Below, piece by piece: positions 35,179-43,110 of a stretch of DNA of 64,000 nt (the stretch's first letter is position 1; every line of letters starts with the position of its first letter). This stretch comes from Flavobacterium branchiicola (GTDB lineage Bacteria; Bacteroidota; Bacteroidia; Flavobacteriales; Flavobacteriaceae), in contig NZ_JAGYWA010000004.1 of the NCBI RefSeq assembly GCF_018383905.1, positions 372,001-436,000 of the forward strand, read 5' to 3'. A model generated the notes under the pieces. The model saw only the letters and a program-made list of their open reading frames with translations, was not told the DNA's origin and did no database searches. Both the position numbers and the translations under genes were made by a program.

Positions 35179-35191
35179 AAGAAAAGAACTA

Positions 35192-36208
35192 ATGAATACA
35201 ATCTTATTAAAAGAAATGATTTCGCAGAATTATGTCAAGGTAAACAAACACCCTGAACACGATTTGTATATTTACAACTATACTCAAAATGCACAATTTG
35301 AGAGAGTTTGGAACGAAATTACAATTGGCTGCCGCGGAATTATCTTAGATGGAAATAATAATGTTATAGCCAGACCTTTTCCTAAATTTTTTAATTTGGG
35401 CGAAATGGAAAATCAAGTTCTTCCTGATGCTACTTTCGAAGTTTTTGATAAAATGGACGGTTCGTTAGGGATTTTGTATTGGCTGAATGACGTTCCTTTT
35501 ATTGCAAGCCGTGGTTCATTTTCAAGCGATCAATCAGATAAAGGAAATGAAATGCTTCACGAAAAATATAAAGATTCATGGGCATTGCTCGACAAATCGA
35601 AAACTTATTTGTTTGAAATTATTTATCCAGAAAACCGAATCGTTTTAGATTACGGAGCAACAGAAGAATTAGTTTTGCTTGCCATTGTTGATACGCTTTC
35701 TGGAGAAGAATTTCCTCTTGAAGATATTGGATTTCCAATAGTTCAGAAGTTTGACGGAGTAAAAGATATCAAAACGTTATCGGCGTTAAATCAGAATAAT
35801 AAAGAAGGTTTTGTGATTAAATACGCCAATAATTTTCGGGTAAAAATTAAATTTGAAGAATATCTTCGATTACACCGAATCATTACTCAGGTTTCTAATT
35901 TGAACATTTGGGAATATTTAAAAACAAATCAGTCATTTGAAGAAATTCTGGAATGCGTTCCTGATGAATTTTTCAGCTGGGTGAAACAAACCAAAACAGA
36001 TTTAGAAAATGATTATAAAGCCATAGAAGACCAATGCAAATTGAATTTCAAAGTATTGGAAACAAGAAAGGAAACTGCTTTTTATTTTCAAAACTGTAAA
36101 TATCCAAAAGTCTTGTTTTCGATGCTTGACAAAAGAGAATATGCAGAACTAATCTGGAAAATGATTCGTCCAAAATTTGAAAAGCCTTTTAATAGAGAAG
36201 AAGAATAA
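35192..36208 (+). CDS. T4 Rnl1-type RNA ligase
   Basis: ATP-dependent RNA ligase that joins a 5'-phosphate to a 3'-OH, as T4 Rnl1 does on cleaved tRNA anticodon loops. 338 residues. Nucleotidyltransferase motifs in order: upstream ITIGCRGIILD (R48); motif I DKMDGSLG with the AMP-accepting K87; motif III/IIIa YLFEIIYPENRIVLDY; motif IV EGFVIKYAN; motif V FRVKIKFEEYLRLH. All catalytic residues are present. It lies after the nucleotidyltransferase pair with its own promoter element. Confidence 0.9.
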   Translation: MNTILLKEMISQNYVKVNKHPEHDLYIYNYTQNAQFERVWNEITIGCRGIILDGNNNVIARPFPKFFNLGEMENQVLPDATFEVFDKMDGSLGILYWLNDVPFIASRGSFSSDQSDKGNEMLHEKYKDSWALLDKSKTYLFEIIYPENRIVLDYGATEELVLLAIVDTLSGEEFPLEDIGFPIVQKFDGVKDIKTLSALNQNNKEGFVIKYANNFRVKIKFEEYLRLHRIITQVSNLNIWEYLKTNQSFEEILECVPDEFFSWVKQTKTDLENDYKAIEDQCKLNFKVLETRKETAFYFQNCKYPKVLFSMLDKREYAELIWKMIRPKFEKPFNREEE

Positions 36209-36220
36209 AAACAATTTTTA

Positions 36221-36262
36221 ACTGCGCAAAATAATTGCGCAGTAGCAAAGCTATATTTGTCA
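36221..36262 (+). promoter_or_regulatory. Palindromic promoter element, copy D (perfect arms)
   Basis: Arms ACTGCGCAA / TTGCGCAGT are perfect around AATAA (36221-36243), followed by AGCAAAGC and TATATTTG (36252-36259), a perfect Bacteroidota -7 box, 14 bases from the TTG of the right arm. This decides the start of the next gene: the frame's first ATG at 36257 lies inside the -7 box, so 36281 is used. Confidence 0.88.
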
Positions 36263-36280
36263 AAGAAAAAAATAAATGCC

Positions 36281-37558
36281 ATGATTATAAAAGTTAAATC
36301 AGATAATAAATACTTTTTGGATATTCTTTATAAAAACCCAAATACAGACAAGGGACTTTATTTGAAGGAATTGAAAAACGGAATTGTAATTGGAAATGTA
36401 ATCGCTGAAAATGAATATCACTGTGTTTTTCTAGATGGAAAACACAGTTATTTGCCCGAAGAAGGAAATCAGATCGATTTTCAAAGCAACTGCAGTCCTT
36501 TGTTGGCATTAAATATGGCGACGGAATTTTTTAATCATTTATATAAAGAAAATAAAGTTTTAGACAAAACGCTGATTCCTTGGTTAGATAAAAACTATGA
36601 TGAGGTGGATACAGAGAAATGTACGATCAAAGTTCCAATATTTTTTATAGACTCGAACTGGTACAAAAACGAAAAGTACCTTTTGTCAAAATACATAGAC
36701 GGAATTACATTGGTCAATAAAATTGGCAATAATTTCGAATTAAAAATTGAAGGAGCAACGGTAAGAGAGGCTATGCAGAAATTTTCGCTAGTAGCATTAT
36801 TTTCCCATTTTACCAACAGATATGCAGTTTATACTTTTATCGATGATTATTTTATCCAGAAGCATATCACGATGTTTACCAATCTTACTGGTGTTCCGTA
36901 TTTTGTGTTTTATCTTTTTATAAAAAGAATTATGCGTTCTCCATCACAATTTGAGAAATTTAAACCACAGTTGGAAGCTTATTTTGATAACGGAGTTCAG
37001 TTTGTGTTTACAGATACACATCAGTCAAGAAAAGAATTTATTTGTAGCAGAATTAATTTTGAAGAACCACTTTTAGACTTTGGTTGTGGAGAATTGCAGT
37101 ATTACAAATTGCTGAACAAAAAAGGATTTACAGAAGATTATTATGCATACGACGAAGTTGATTTTAAACATATCGCCGATAAAATTCAGGAATCGGACAG
37201 AACAGATAATTTGATTTGGACAGATAATTTGGAAGAACTTAAAGGTTTTGAAGGACAAATTATTTTAAGTGAAGTGATTGAGCACAATTCTGTTGAAGAT
37301 GCAAAAGAATTGCTAATCTGGATTAGAGACAATACCAAGTTTACCCAATTATTTGTGACGACACCAGACAAAGAGTTTAATGTAAATTATGAATTAACAG
37401 AAGAATTTCGTCATGACGATCATGATTTTGAATTATCAAATACAGAGTTCGTATCATTTATAAATGAAATTTTTCCAAATCGTAAAGAATTTCACGGAGT
37501 AGGAGATTGTGTAAAAGGAGTTTATCCGACAAGTGCAGTAATCATTCAAAAAAAATAG
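36281..37558 (+). CDS. Hen1-type 3'-terminal RNA ribose 2'-O-methyltransferase
   Basis: Methylates the 2'-OH of the RNA 3' end before sealing, which protects the repaired junction. 425 residues. An N-terminal domain (about 1-230) shares the length and a few features of the bacterial Hen1 N-terminal half. The C-terminal methyltransferase has DFGCGE (D266) for SAM. The Mg2+-site residues are E331, E334 and H335 in SEVIEH, with H378/H381 in RHDDHDFE. The pattern E-x-x-E-H...H is specific to Hen1. In known systems the N-terminal half activates Pnkp ligase; here the Pnkp-type ligase follows 3 bases later as a separate gene. Confidence 0.87.
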   Translation: MIIKVKSDNKYFLDILYKNPNTDKGLYLKELKNGIVIGNVIAENEYHCVFLDGKHSYLPEEGNQIDFQSNCSPLLALNMATEFFNHLYKENKVLDKTLIPWLDKNYDEVDTEKCTIKVPIFFIDSNWYKNEKYLLSKYIDGITLVNKIGNNFELKIEGATVREAMQKFSLVALFSHFTNRYAVYTFIDDYFIQKHITMFTNLTGVPYFVFYLFIKRIMRSPSQFEKFKPQLEAYFDNGVQFVFTDTHQSRKEFICSRINFEEPLLDFGCGELQYYKLLNKKGFTEDYYAYDEVDFKHIADKIQESDRTDNLIWTDNLEELKGFEGQIILSEVIEHNSVEDAKELLIWIRDNTKFTQLFVTTPDKEFNVNYELTEEFRHDDHDFELSNTEFVSFINEIFPNRKEFHGVGDCVKGVYPTSAVIIQKK

Positions 37559-37561
37559 AAA

Positions 37562-38746
37562 ATGTTAGACTATAAAATAAGAAACAGAATAGAGTGGTTT
37601 TGCGAAAATAAAATCAATGATTTTTCGCCAACCATTTCACCTGCACCAAAAAATAAAGAAAGAAACGAAATTGAAAGTATCGAAAGCGCGATTCATTATT
37701 ACATGCACCATGGCGTGACCGAATTTGTAGTGCAGAAGAAATACATGGGTTCGTATTGTACCATTTATCTAAAAAGAAATATCGAAGAAACATATTTTGT
37801 TTCTAGAAATGGTTTTAAAATGGATCATATCAATACAGAACAAGCTATTGAAAGTTTGAGAGATTTGCATGCCAAAATGCTCGTAGATTTCCCTTATTTT
37901 GAAATCCTTATGATTGCTTCTGAATTATTGCCTTGGAAAATTTTGGGAGCTGGATTGATTGAAAAAGAATTTATAGGATATTACGATGCTTTACAGAGGC
38001 ATAAAGACTATTTGAAAGATTCCGGTTTGATTGAAAAATTAATTAGTATTAAAAACGAAGAAGCTTTTACGACTTATGTTTCAGATAAAACACAGCTTTC
38101 GAGAAAGGAATTCTCTAGCAAATACAAAATGCATATTATACGTCAGTATGATGCTTTGGAGTTGGTAAAAATTCCAAATTTAGATAAACAGCAAGAATCA
38201 TTAAACGTATTTAAAAACCAGATTGATACTTTTGGAACAGAAGGCGAAATCTATTTCAAGCCTTTTACGATTTTAAAAGAAGTAAAAATTTCGGGAGAAG
38301 AAATTTTACCAAATAGCAATTTGACTTACGAATTAATTAATGATGATCTGTTTTTGCATTTGGAAATTACAGCTTTAAATAAAGAAGAAAAGCTAAAAGA
38401 AATTTATGCTTTTTTTGAAAAATTGACAGAAGCAAATGAAGAGGGAATAATGATAAAACCAGTTCAAAATTACTTAAAAGGTCTTCCGCCATGTTTTAAA
38501 GTTAGAAACAACAATTATCTTACAATGATTTACGGCGTGAATTTTCATCAGGATTTTGACCATTATTTAGATAAAAGAAACGTAAAAAGAAAATTAGAAC
38601 AATCTATAAACGGCTGGGAAATCAATCAGAAAATGCTTCAGATTCCGTATAAAGATTTACGAGGCGAGAATTATTTAATGCGTTTGCTTCTATTGAAAAG
38701 AATCAATAATGAAGAGATAGAAAAAACATTAGATCCAAGATTATAA
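37562..38746 (+). CDS. Free-standing Pnkp-type RNA ligase
   Basis: 394 residues. Motif I is KYMGSYCTIYL with nucleophile K60, like K-H-M-G-S of the ligase domain of bacterial Pnkp (here Tyr replaces the usual Arg after GS). Later motifs are EGIMIKP and CFKVRNNNYLTMIYGVNF. The last resembles the Pnkp C-terminal K-x-R-x-x-x-Y-L-x-x-I-Y-G, followed by its helical tail. Canonical Pnkp is one kinase-phosphatase-ligase chain; here the ligase is separate. It needs a Hen1 partner in other bacteria, and the Hen1 gene lies directly upstream. Confidence 0.85.
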   Translation: MLDYKIRNRIEWFCENKINDFSPTISPAPKNKERNEIESIESAIHYYMHHGVTEFVVQKKYMGSYCTIYLKRNIEETYFVSRNGFKMDHINTEQAIESLRDLHAKMLVDFPYFEILMIASELLPWKILGAGLIEKEFIGYYDALQRHKDYLKDSGLIEKLISIKNEEAFTTYVSDKTQLSRKEFSSKYKMHIIRQYDALELVKIPNLDKQQESLNVFKNQIDTFGTEGEIYFKPFTILKEVKISGEEILPNSNLTYELINDDLFLHLEITALNKEEKLKEIYAFFEKLTEANEEGIMIKPVQNYLKGLPPCFKVRNNNYLTMIYGVNFHQDFDHYLDKRNVKRKLEQSINGWEINQKMLQIPYKDLRGENYLMRLLLLKRINNEEIEKTLDPRL

Positions 38747-38758
38747 CACTTAACAAAA

Positions 38759-39658
38759 ATGAAAAAGATACCAACATTAACGATATTAATAGGCGCTCCG
38801 GCATCAGGAAAAAGTACGTTTGCCGAATGGAAAGTGAGAACTGAGGTCAAAACCATGCGAATTAGTCGTGATGAAATCAGGTTTTCTCAATTTCAGGAAG
38901 TGATGGATAATTCGGTAGAAAGTATGATTTCAAAAATTATAAACGTGCAAATTAAAACGTTGCTTTCTAACGGATGGAATGTAGTTTTGGATACTTGTAA
39001 TGTGAAGTACGATTATATCAAACAGCCTATCGATAATTTTTCGGAACAAGCCAATATCGAATTTAAAGTGTTTGATTTACCATTGGAAGAACTTTTTAGT
39101 CGAAATGATAAAAGAGAACGTAAAGTTCCGGGAAAAGTAATTGAAAACATGTATCATCAATTGCAGAAAACAAAAGCGAAATTTGATTTCAAAGAGATTA
39201 AAAAAGTAGAAAAAAATCTAGAATACTGCGATCAAAACTCAGATTTGCCAAAAGCGATTATCTGCGATCTTGACGGAACGCTGGCTCTGATGAACGGAAG
39301 AAACCCTTTTGAAGCAAGCAAATGTGACGAAGACGAAATCAATAATCCAGTGGCAAATGTGTTGAGAAATTACAAGAAATTAGGATATGAAATTTTGCTG
39401 GTTTCTGGAAGAGAAGATCGATATAAAGAACCAACATTGCGTTTTCTTCAAAAACATGAAATTGAGTACGATGATCTTATCATGCGTAAAACCAAAGACA
39501 GCCGTAAAGATTCGATCATCAAAACCGAAATCTATAATGAATTTATAAAAGATAAATACTTCGTAGAATTTGTGTTAGACGATAGAAACCAAGTAGTAGA
39601 TACCTGGAGAAATGATTTGAAGCTGCCATGTTTCCAAGTGTATTACGGAGATTTTTAG
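38759..39658 (+). CDS. T4-Pnkp-like RNA 5'-kinase / 3'-phosphatase
   Basis: 299 residues in two domains. The N-terminal kinase has the P-loop IGAPASGKST (K18) and LDTCN...; it phosphorylates 5'-OH ends. The C-terminal HAD phosphatase, from about residue 165, has IICDLDGTLALMNGRNPF (nucleophile and acid Asp), VSGRED and FVLDDRNQVVD. It removes 2',3'-cyclic or 3'-phosphates. Order and size match T4 polynucleotide kinase rather than the calcineurin-type phosphatase of bacterial Pnkp. It heals ends for the two ligases upstream; only 12 bases separate it from the ligase gene. Confidence 0.92.
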   Translation: MKKIPTLTILIGAPASGKSTFAEWKVRTEVKTMRISRDEIRFSQFQEVMDNSVESMISKIINVQIKTLLSNGWNVVLDTCNVKYDYIKQPIDNFSEQANIEFKVFDLPLEELFSRNDKRERKVPGKVIENMYHQLQKTKAKFDFKEIKKVEKNLEYCDQNSDLPKAIICDLDGTLALMNGRNPFEASKCDEDEINNPVANVLRNYKKLGYEILLVSGREDRYKEPTLRFLQKHEIEYDDLIMRKTKDSRKDSIIKTEIYNEFIKDKYFVEFVLDDRNQVVDTWRNDLKLPCFQVYYGDF

Positions 39659-39724
39659 TTTTTGAGGCACAAAGTAACAAAGTAACAGAGTAACAAAGGG
39701 ATAAAGGTTTTCTAGACGCACAAA

Positions 39725-39750
39725 TTGTAGAGGCGCACTGCAGTGCGTCT
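39725..39750. repeat. GCGCACTGCAGTGCGTC palindromic repeat
   Basis: Same dispersed palindrome as at 29685-29756. It lies in a 348-base gap (39659-40006) that also holds the tRNA-half-like pieces and two GCGTCTTAGCGAC / GTGTCTTAATGCC phrases (39908-39935, 39970-39998). Confidence 0.8.
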
Positions 39751-39763
39751 AACATGAAGAGTA

Positions 39764-39838
39764 TCCAAAAGACGAAGGTTCAAATCCTTCCTGTGCAGCT
39801 AATAAGTCGCGGTAGTTTAGCAAGGGAAAACAGTTGGA
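39764..39838 (+). ncRNA. tRNA-half-like pieces, 3' half before 5' half
   Basis: A 3'-half-like part has TCCAA (39764-39768), a 5-base variable region, the perfect T arm GAAGG-TTCAAAT-CCTTC (39774-39790) and CTGTGCA (39791-39797). Eight bases later a 5'-half-like part follows: GTCGCGG (39806-39812), TA, D arm GTTT-AGCAAGGGA-AAAC (39815-39831) and TTGGA (39834-39838). TTGGA pairs with TCCAA as an anticodon stem would, and five of seven acceptor positions can pair (two G-U). The order is that of a circularly permuted tRNA gene; two unrelated tRNA remnants are the simpler alternative. Confidence 0.4.
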
Positions 39839-40006
39839 TTTTAATATAATTTAAAGTTTGTTTCGATCAGATTAAAATCATTTTAATCCTATAATTTGTG
39901 GCAAAAAAAACTTTGCGTCTTAGCGACTTTGCGAGATTAATAAAATAATAACAAGTACAAAGAAAAAAACTTTGTGTCTTAATGCCTTCGTGGCAAAAAC
40001 AAAAAA

Positions 40007-40807
40007 ATGAAAATATACATAGATATCGGAATTAATTTGACCAACAAACAATTCCAAAACGACATAGACGATGTTGTGCAAGACGCTCAAGATGCCGACG
40101 TATCGCAAATGATACTCACAGGCACAAGCGTACGAAATAGCGAAGAATCGGCAAAGATTGCGCGACAATACCCAGGCGTGTTATATGCTACGGCAGGAAT
40201 TCACCCGCATGATGCGAAGAGTTTTGATGCGCAGAGCATCTTGAAACTAAAGAATTTATTACAGCAGAAACACGTGGTTTCTGTTGGTGAATGCGGACTC
40301 GATTTTGATCGTGATTTTTCGCCCCGAAACAAACAGGAAGAATGTTACAGAGCCCAGCTTGAATTGGCGATTGAAGTTCAGAAACCTTTGTTTTTGCACG
40401 AAAGAAGCGCTTTTAGTTCTTTTATGAATATTACAAAAGATTATTTGCCGAAACTGCCAAAAGGCGTTGTGCATTGTTTTACAGGAACGCTGCAAGAAGC
40501 CAAAACCTATCTCGATAACGGATTTTATCTGGGTTTTACGGGTGCGATTTCAGATGCCAAACGTTTCAGTCATTTAAAAGAAGTGCTACAGTACGTACCG
40601 CTCGACCGAATGATGATTGAAACCGATGCGCCGTTTATGCTTCCTAAAAATGTCCCGAACAGCCTTTTGAAGAAATACCACGAACGACGATGCGAACCGT
40701 CTTTTCTTCCTTATGTAGCGGGAACAATCGCTCAGTTTAAAGGAATTGCTTTGGATAAAGTTGCGGAGGAAACGACTAAAAATTCCAAAAGTTTTTTTAA
40801 TATTTAG
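40007..40807 (+). CDS. TatD-family metal-dependent hydrolase
   Basis: 266 residues, TIM-barrel amidohydrolase fold. Metal ligands are visible: IDIGINLTN at the N-terminus (the usual H-x-H is degenerate), GIHPHDAKSF, VGECGLDFDRDFSP, PLFLHERSAF, VHCFTGTLQEA and MIETDAPFMLP. TatD proteins are 3'-5' exonucleases on DNA/RNA and also process D-amino-acid tRNA or nucleic-acid ends. Placement after the kinase/phosphatase suggests end trimming. It may be tatD or the ycfH/tatD-like paralog. Confidence 0.9.
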   Translation: MKIYIDIGINLTNKQFQNDIDDVVQDAQDADVSQMILTGTSVRNSEESAKIARQYPGVLYATAGIHPHDAKSFDAQSILKLKNLLQQKHVVSVGECGLDFDRDFSPRNKQEECYRAQLELAIEVQKPLFLHERSAFSSFMNITKDYLPKLPKGVVHCFTGTLQEAKTYLDNGFYLGFTGAISDAKRFSHLKEVLQYVPLDRMMIETDAPFMLPKNVPNSLLKKYHERRCEPSFLPYVAGTIAQFKGIALDKVAEETTKNSKSFFNI

Positions 40808-40836
40808 ATCACAATTGAAATAGAAAAGTTTTATCA

Positions 40837-41553
40837 ATGACAAATCTCAAAAACCGAGGAAAAGAAGCTAGCGATGATGTTTTGTTTGGAACTGAGAAAA
40901 TGCAGTTCAAACTAAAAGAAGCTGTAACCGATATGCATTATTTTTTAAGCCGAGGTTATGGCGAAAAATCGACCTTGGCTTTAGTTGGAAACCGTTATCG
41001 CTTAAATGCGCGTCAGCAACAAGCGGTTCGCGGAATTAGTGCTTCTCAAGAACAGATTGAGGACCGAAAAGCAAAAGAAATTGAAAGTCAGGATCTGGAA
41101 GGAAAAGAGATTTGTTTTGACGGATTTAATGTTCTGATTTTACTTGAAAGTATTTTATCAAATGCCTATGTTTTTAAAGGACAAGACGGTTTTATCCGTG
41201 ATTTATCAAGTGTTTATGGAACTTATAAAAAAGTAAAACAAACTTCTGAAGCAATTAAGTTGATTGGAGATTTTTTTAGAAATGAAAAAATAAAAAAGGC
41301 ACTTTGGTTATTTGATAAACCCGTTTCAAACAGCGGAAAATTAAAGCAAATGATAGAAGAAATTACTTTAAACCATAATTTCAATTGGGAAGTACAATTA
41401 GTAAACAATCCCGATAAAGTAATGGCTGAAAGTAATTACATAGCAGTAACTTCAGACGCTTGGATTCTGGATAACGCTTCTGCTAATTTCAATTTAATGA
41501 AATATATACTCTCGCAAATGAGTGTGAAAGAAACCGTAATTTGCCTTGAATAA
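40837..41553 (+). CDS. DUF434-family protein with NYN/PIN-like centre
   Basis: 238 residues. The N-terminal part (about 1-65, KLKEAVTDMHYFLSRGYGEKSTLALVGNRYRLNARQQQAVRG) fits DUF434, a presumed nucleic-acid-binding segment. The rest starts CFDGFNVLILLESIL and contains ALWLFDKPVSNSG and YIAVTSDAWILD; the spaced acidic residues and D-G-F-N-V opening resemble NYN/PIN nuclease domains. I infer an RNase or RNA-end-recognition protein. It starts 29 bases after tatD and ends 2 bases before the next gene. Confidence 0.7.
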   Translation: MTNLKNRGKEASDDVLFGTEKMQFKLKEAVTDMHYFLSRGYGEKSTLALVGNRYRLNARQQQAVRGISASQEQIEDRKAKEIESQDLEGKEICFDGFNVLILLESILSNAYVFKGQDGFIRDLSSVYGTYKKVKQTSEAIKLIGDFFRNEKIKKALWLFDKPVSNSGKLKQMIEEITLNHNFNWEVQLVNNPDKVMAESNYIAVTSDAWILDNASANFNLMKYILSQMSVKETVICLE

Positions 41554-41555
41554 AA

Positions 41556-42239
41556 ATGAAGCACAATCTTTTTAACGAAATTAAATCGGTAATTCCAGAT
41601 CTTGATAGAGAATGGAAAGAAAAATATGCTTTGTTTTTGACAGATGAAAATCTAGAGCTTTTTTCAGAAAACCTTATTTCATTTCACAATGAGAAATCAG
41701 AAATTTCGAGACTGCCTTATTTTAAAGATGAAATTGTAGTTTCGTTGCAAGATGCTGTTTTTTATTTTAAAGCTGTTTTAGAAGATTTTGAAAATGGCTC
41801 CAGCCATTTGCGCGAAAGTTTGATTCAGACATTTGAAGAAACTCCATTTGAAAAAATATTGCTTATTTTAGGACAGCGTTTAACTTCGGCAAGCCAGCGC
41901 AATGAAAACGGAATTCCGCCAGCAAAAGAAATTCTTTTAGAAAGCTGTTTTGAACCTTTCAATAAAGAAATTTCAATTGTAGCAAGAGCTTGGGAAAAAC
42001 ATGTTGGTAGAAAAAAGGACAGTATTTTTGGAGAAATAAAAGGAAATACAATCCAGAAAAAAGAGAAAGTTGAAGAACTGATTCATTACATTATATGTCA
42101 CAAAACATGGTGGAATATTTTCTATCATTATAAACATGGTTTGGTGTACGAAATAAGAGTGCAAAATGGACAAGGATTAAGATGGTCTGCAGATGGAAAA
42201 AAGTTCATCGGATTTTTAGAAGATTTTCTGGAAGAGTAA
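41556..42239 (+). CDS. Unrecognised protein of RNA-repair island
   Basis: 227 residues, soluble, mostly helical, slightly acidic, with no transmembrane segment and no motif I recognise. KHNLFNEIKSVIPDLDREW opens it, and LRWSADGKKFIGFLEDFLEE closes it. The start codon is 2 bases after the DUF434 gene stop, so translation is probably coupled and the two proteins likely work together. Confidence 0.65.
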   Translation: MKHNLFNEIKSVIPDLDREWKEKYALFLTDENLELFSENLISFHNEKSEISRLPYFKDEIVVSLQDAVFYFKAVLEDFENGSSHLRESLIQTFEETPFEKILLILGQRLTSASQRNENGIPPAKEILLESCFEPFNKEISIVARAWEKHVGRKKDSIFGEIKGNTIQKKEKVEELIHYIICHKTWWNIFYHYKHGLVYEIRVQNGQGLRWSADGKKFIGFLEDFLEE

Positions 42240-42304
42240 TTTTTAAATAATAATACTTTAATGGCAAAAAAAGCTAGCTTTTAAATCATAGGTTTGTATT
42301 TGGT

Positions 42305-42332
42305 TTGAAGGCTTCTTGATTAAATATATTTG
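42305..42332 (+). promoter_or_regulatory. Consensus promoter before nucleotidyltransferase 3
   Basis: TTG (42305-42307), 17 bases, then TATATTTG (42325-42332): a textbook Bacteroidota promoter without the palindromic element, 8 bases before the ATG at 42341. The leader would be very short. Confidence 0.65.
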
Positions 42333-42340
42333 GTGCAATT

Positions 42341-43099
42341 ATGAAAGAAAAAATACTTGAAAAATTAAAAGAAATAGAGAAACAAAAAGATGTAGAAATA
42401 CTTTTTGCTGCCGAATCTGGAAGTCGTGCATGGGGATTTGCTTCTCCAGACAGTGACTATGATATTCGTTTTATATACAAACACAAACTTGATTATTATT
42501 TATCTCTTTGGGAAAAACCAGATGTGATAGAATTTATGACAGAAGAAGATCTTGACGGTTCTGGTTGGGATTTACGAAAATCCGTAAGGTTATTAGCAAA
42601 ATCAAGTGCATCTTTGATAGAATGGTTGTATTCGCCAATTGTATATTATGAAAATGAAGATTTTGTAAAACAAATGCGTGAGATAGCTAAAGAATGTTTT
42701 TCGCCTATAGCAGTTTTACACCACTATTTGGGGACAACAAAGAATTTTATGGAAGTCTGCGAAATGGAAGAAGTAAAACTAAAAAGTTATTTCTATGCTT
42801 TGCGTACTGCATTAGCTGGAAAATGGATTATAGAAAACAATACTTTTCCGCCTGTAGCTTTTTCTGATTTATTGCCAATTGCGCCGAAAAACATACAAGA
42901 AAAAATACTGGAATTGCAAGAAATAAAAGCGACTCAAGACGAAAAATATTTACATCCAAAAGAAAACTTGATTACTGAATTTTTATTAGAAACGGTAAAA
43001 TTTAATCAAGAGAATACAGGTGCTTTAGGAAGTGGAAAGAAAATGAGCGAGGAATTGGATTTGTTTTTTATTGAAGAAATTAAAAAGATAATTGAATAA
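42341..43099 (+). CDS. YcgL-type (COG3541) nucleotidyltransferase
   Basis: 252 residues. FAAESGSRAWGFASPDSDYDIRFIY has the SGSR-x-W/F-G-x...DSDYD signature of the DNA polymerase beta-superfamily proteins grouped with YcgL/COG3541. The helical C-terminal part starts near residue 110. Members recur in phage and bacterial RNA-repair neighbourhoods and are suspected tRNA 3'-end or guide nucleotidyltransferases; no substrate is proven. Confidence 0.85.
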   Translation: MKEKILEKLKEIEKQKDVEILFAAESGSRAWGFASPDSDYDIRFIYKHKLDYYLSLWEKPDVIEFMTEEDLDGSGWDLRKSVRLLAKSSASLIEWLYSPIVYYENEDFVKQMREIAKECFSPIAVLHHYLGTTKNFMEVCEMEEVKLKSYFYALRTALAGKWIIENNTFPPVAFSDLLPIAPKNIQEKILELQEIKATQDEKYLHPKENLITEFLLETVKFNQENTGALGSGKKMSEELDLFFIEEIKKIIE

Positions 43100-43110
43100 A
43101 AAATTTTAAT

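Noticed and set aside
36257..36280. Earlier start for the Hen1 gene
   Set aside because: The ATG at 36257 lies within the -7 box of promoter copy D.
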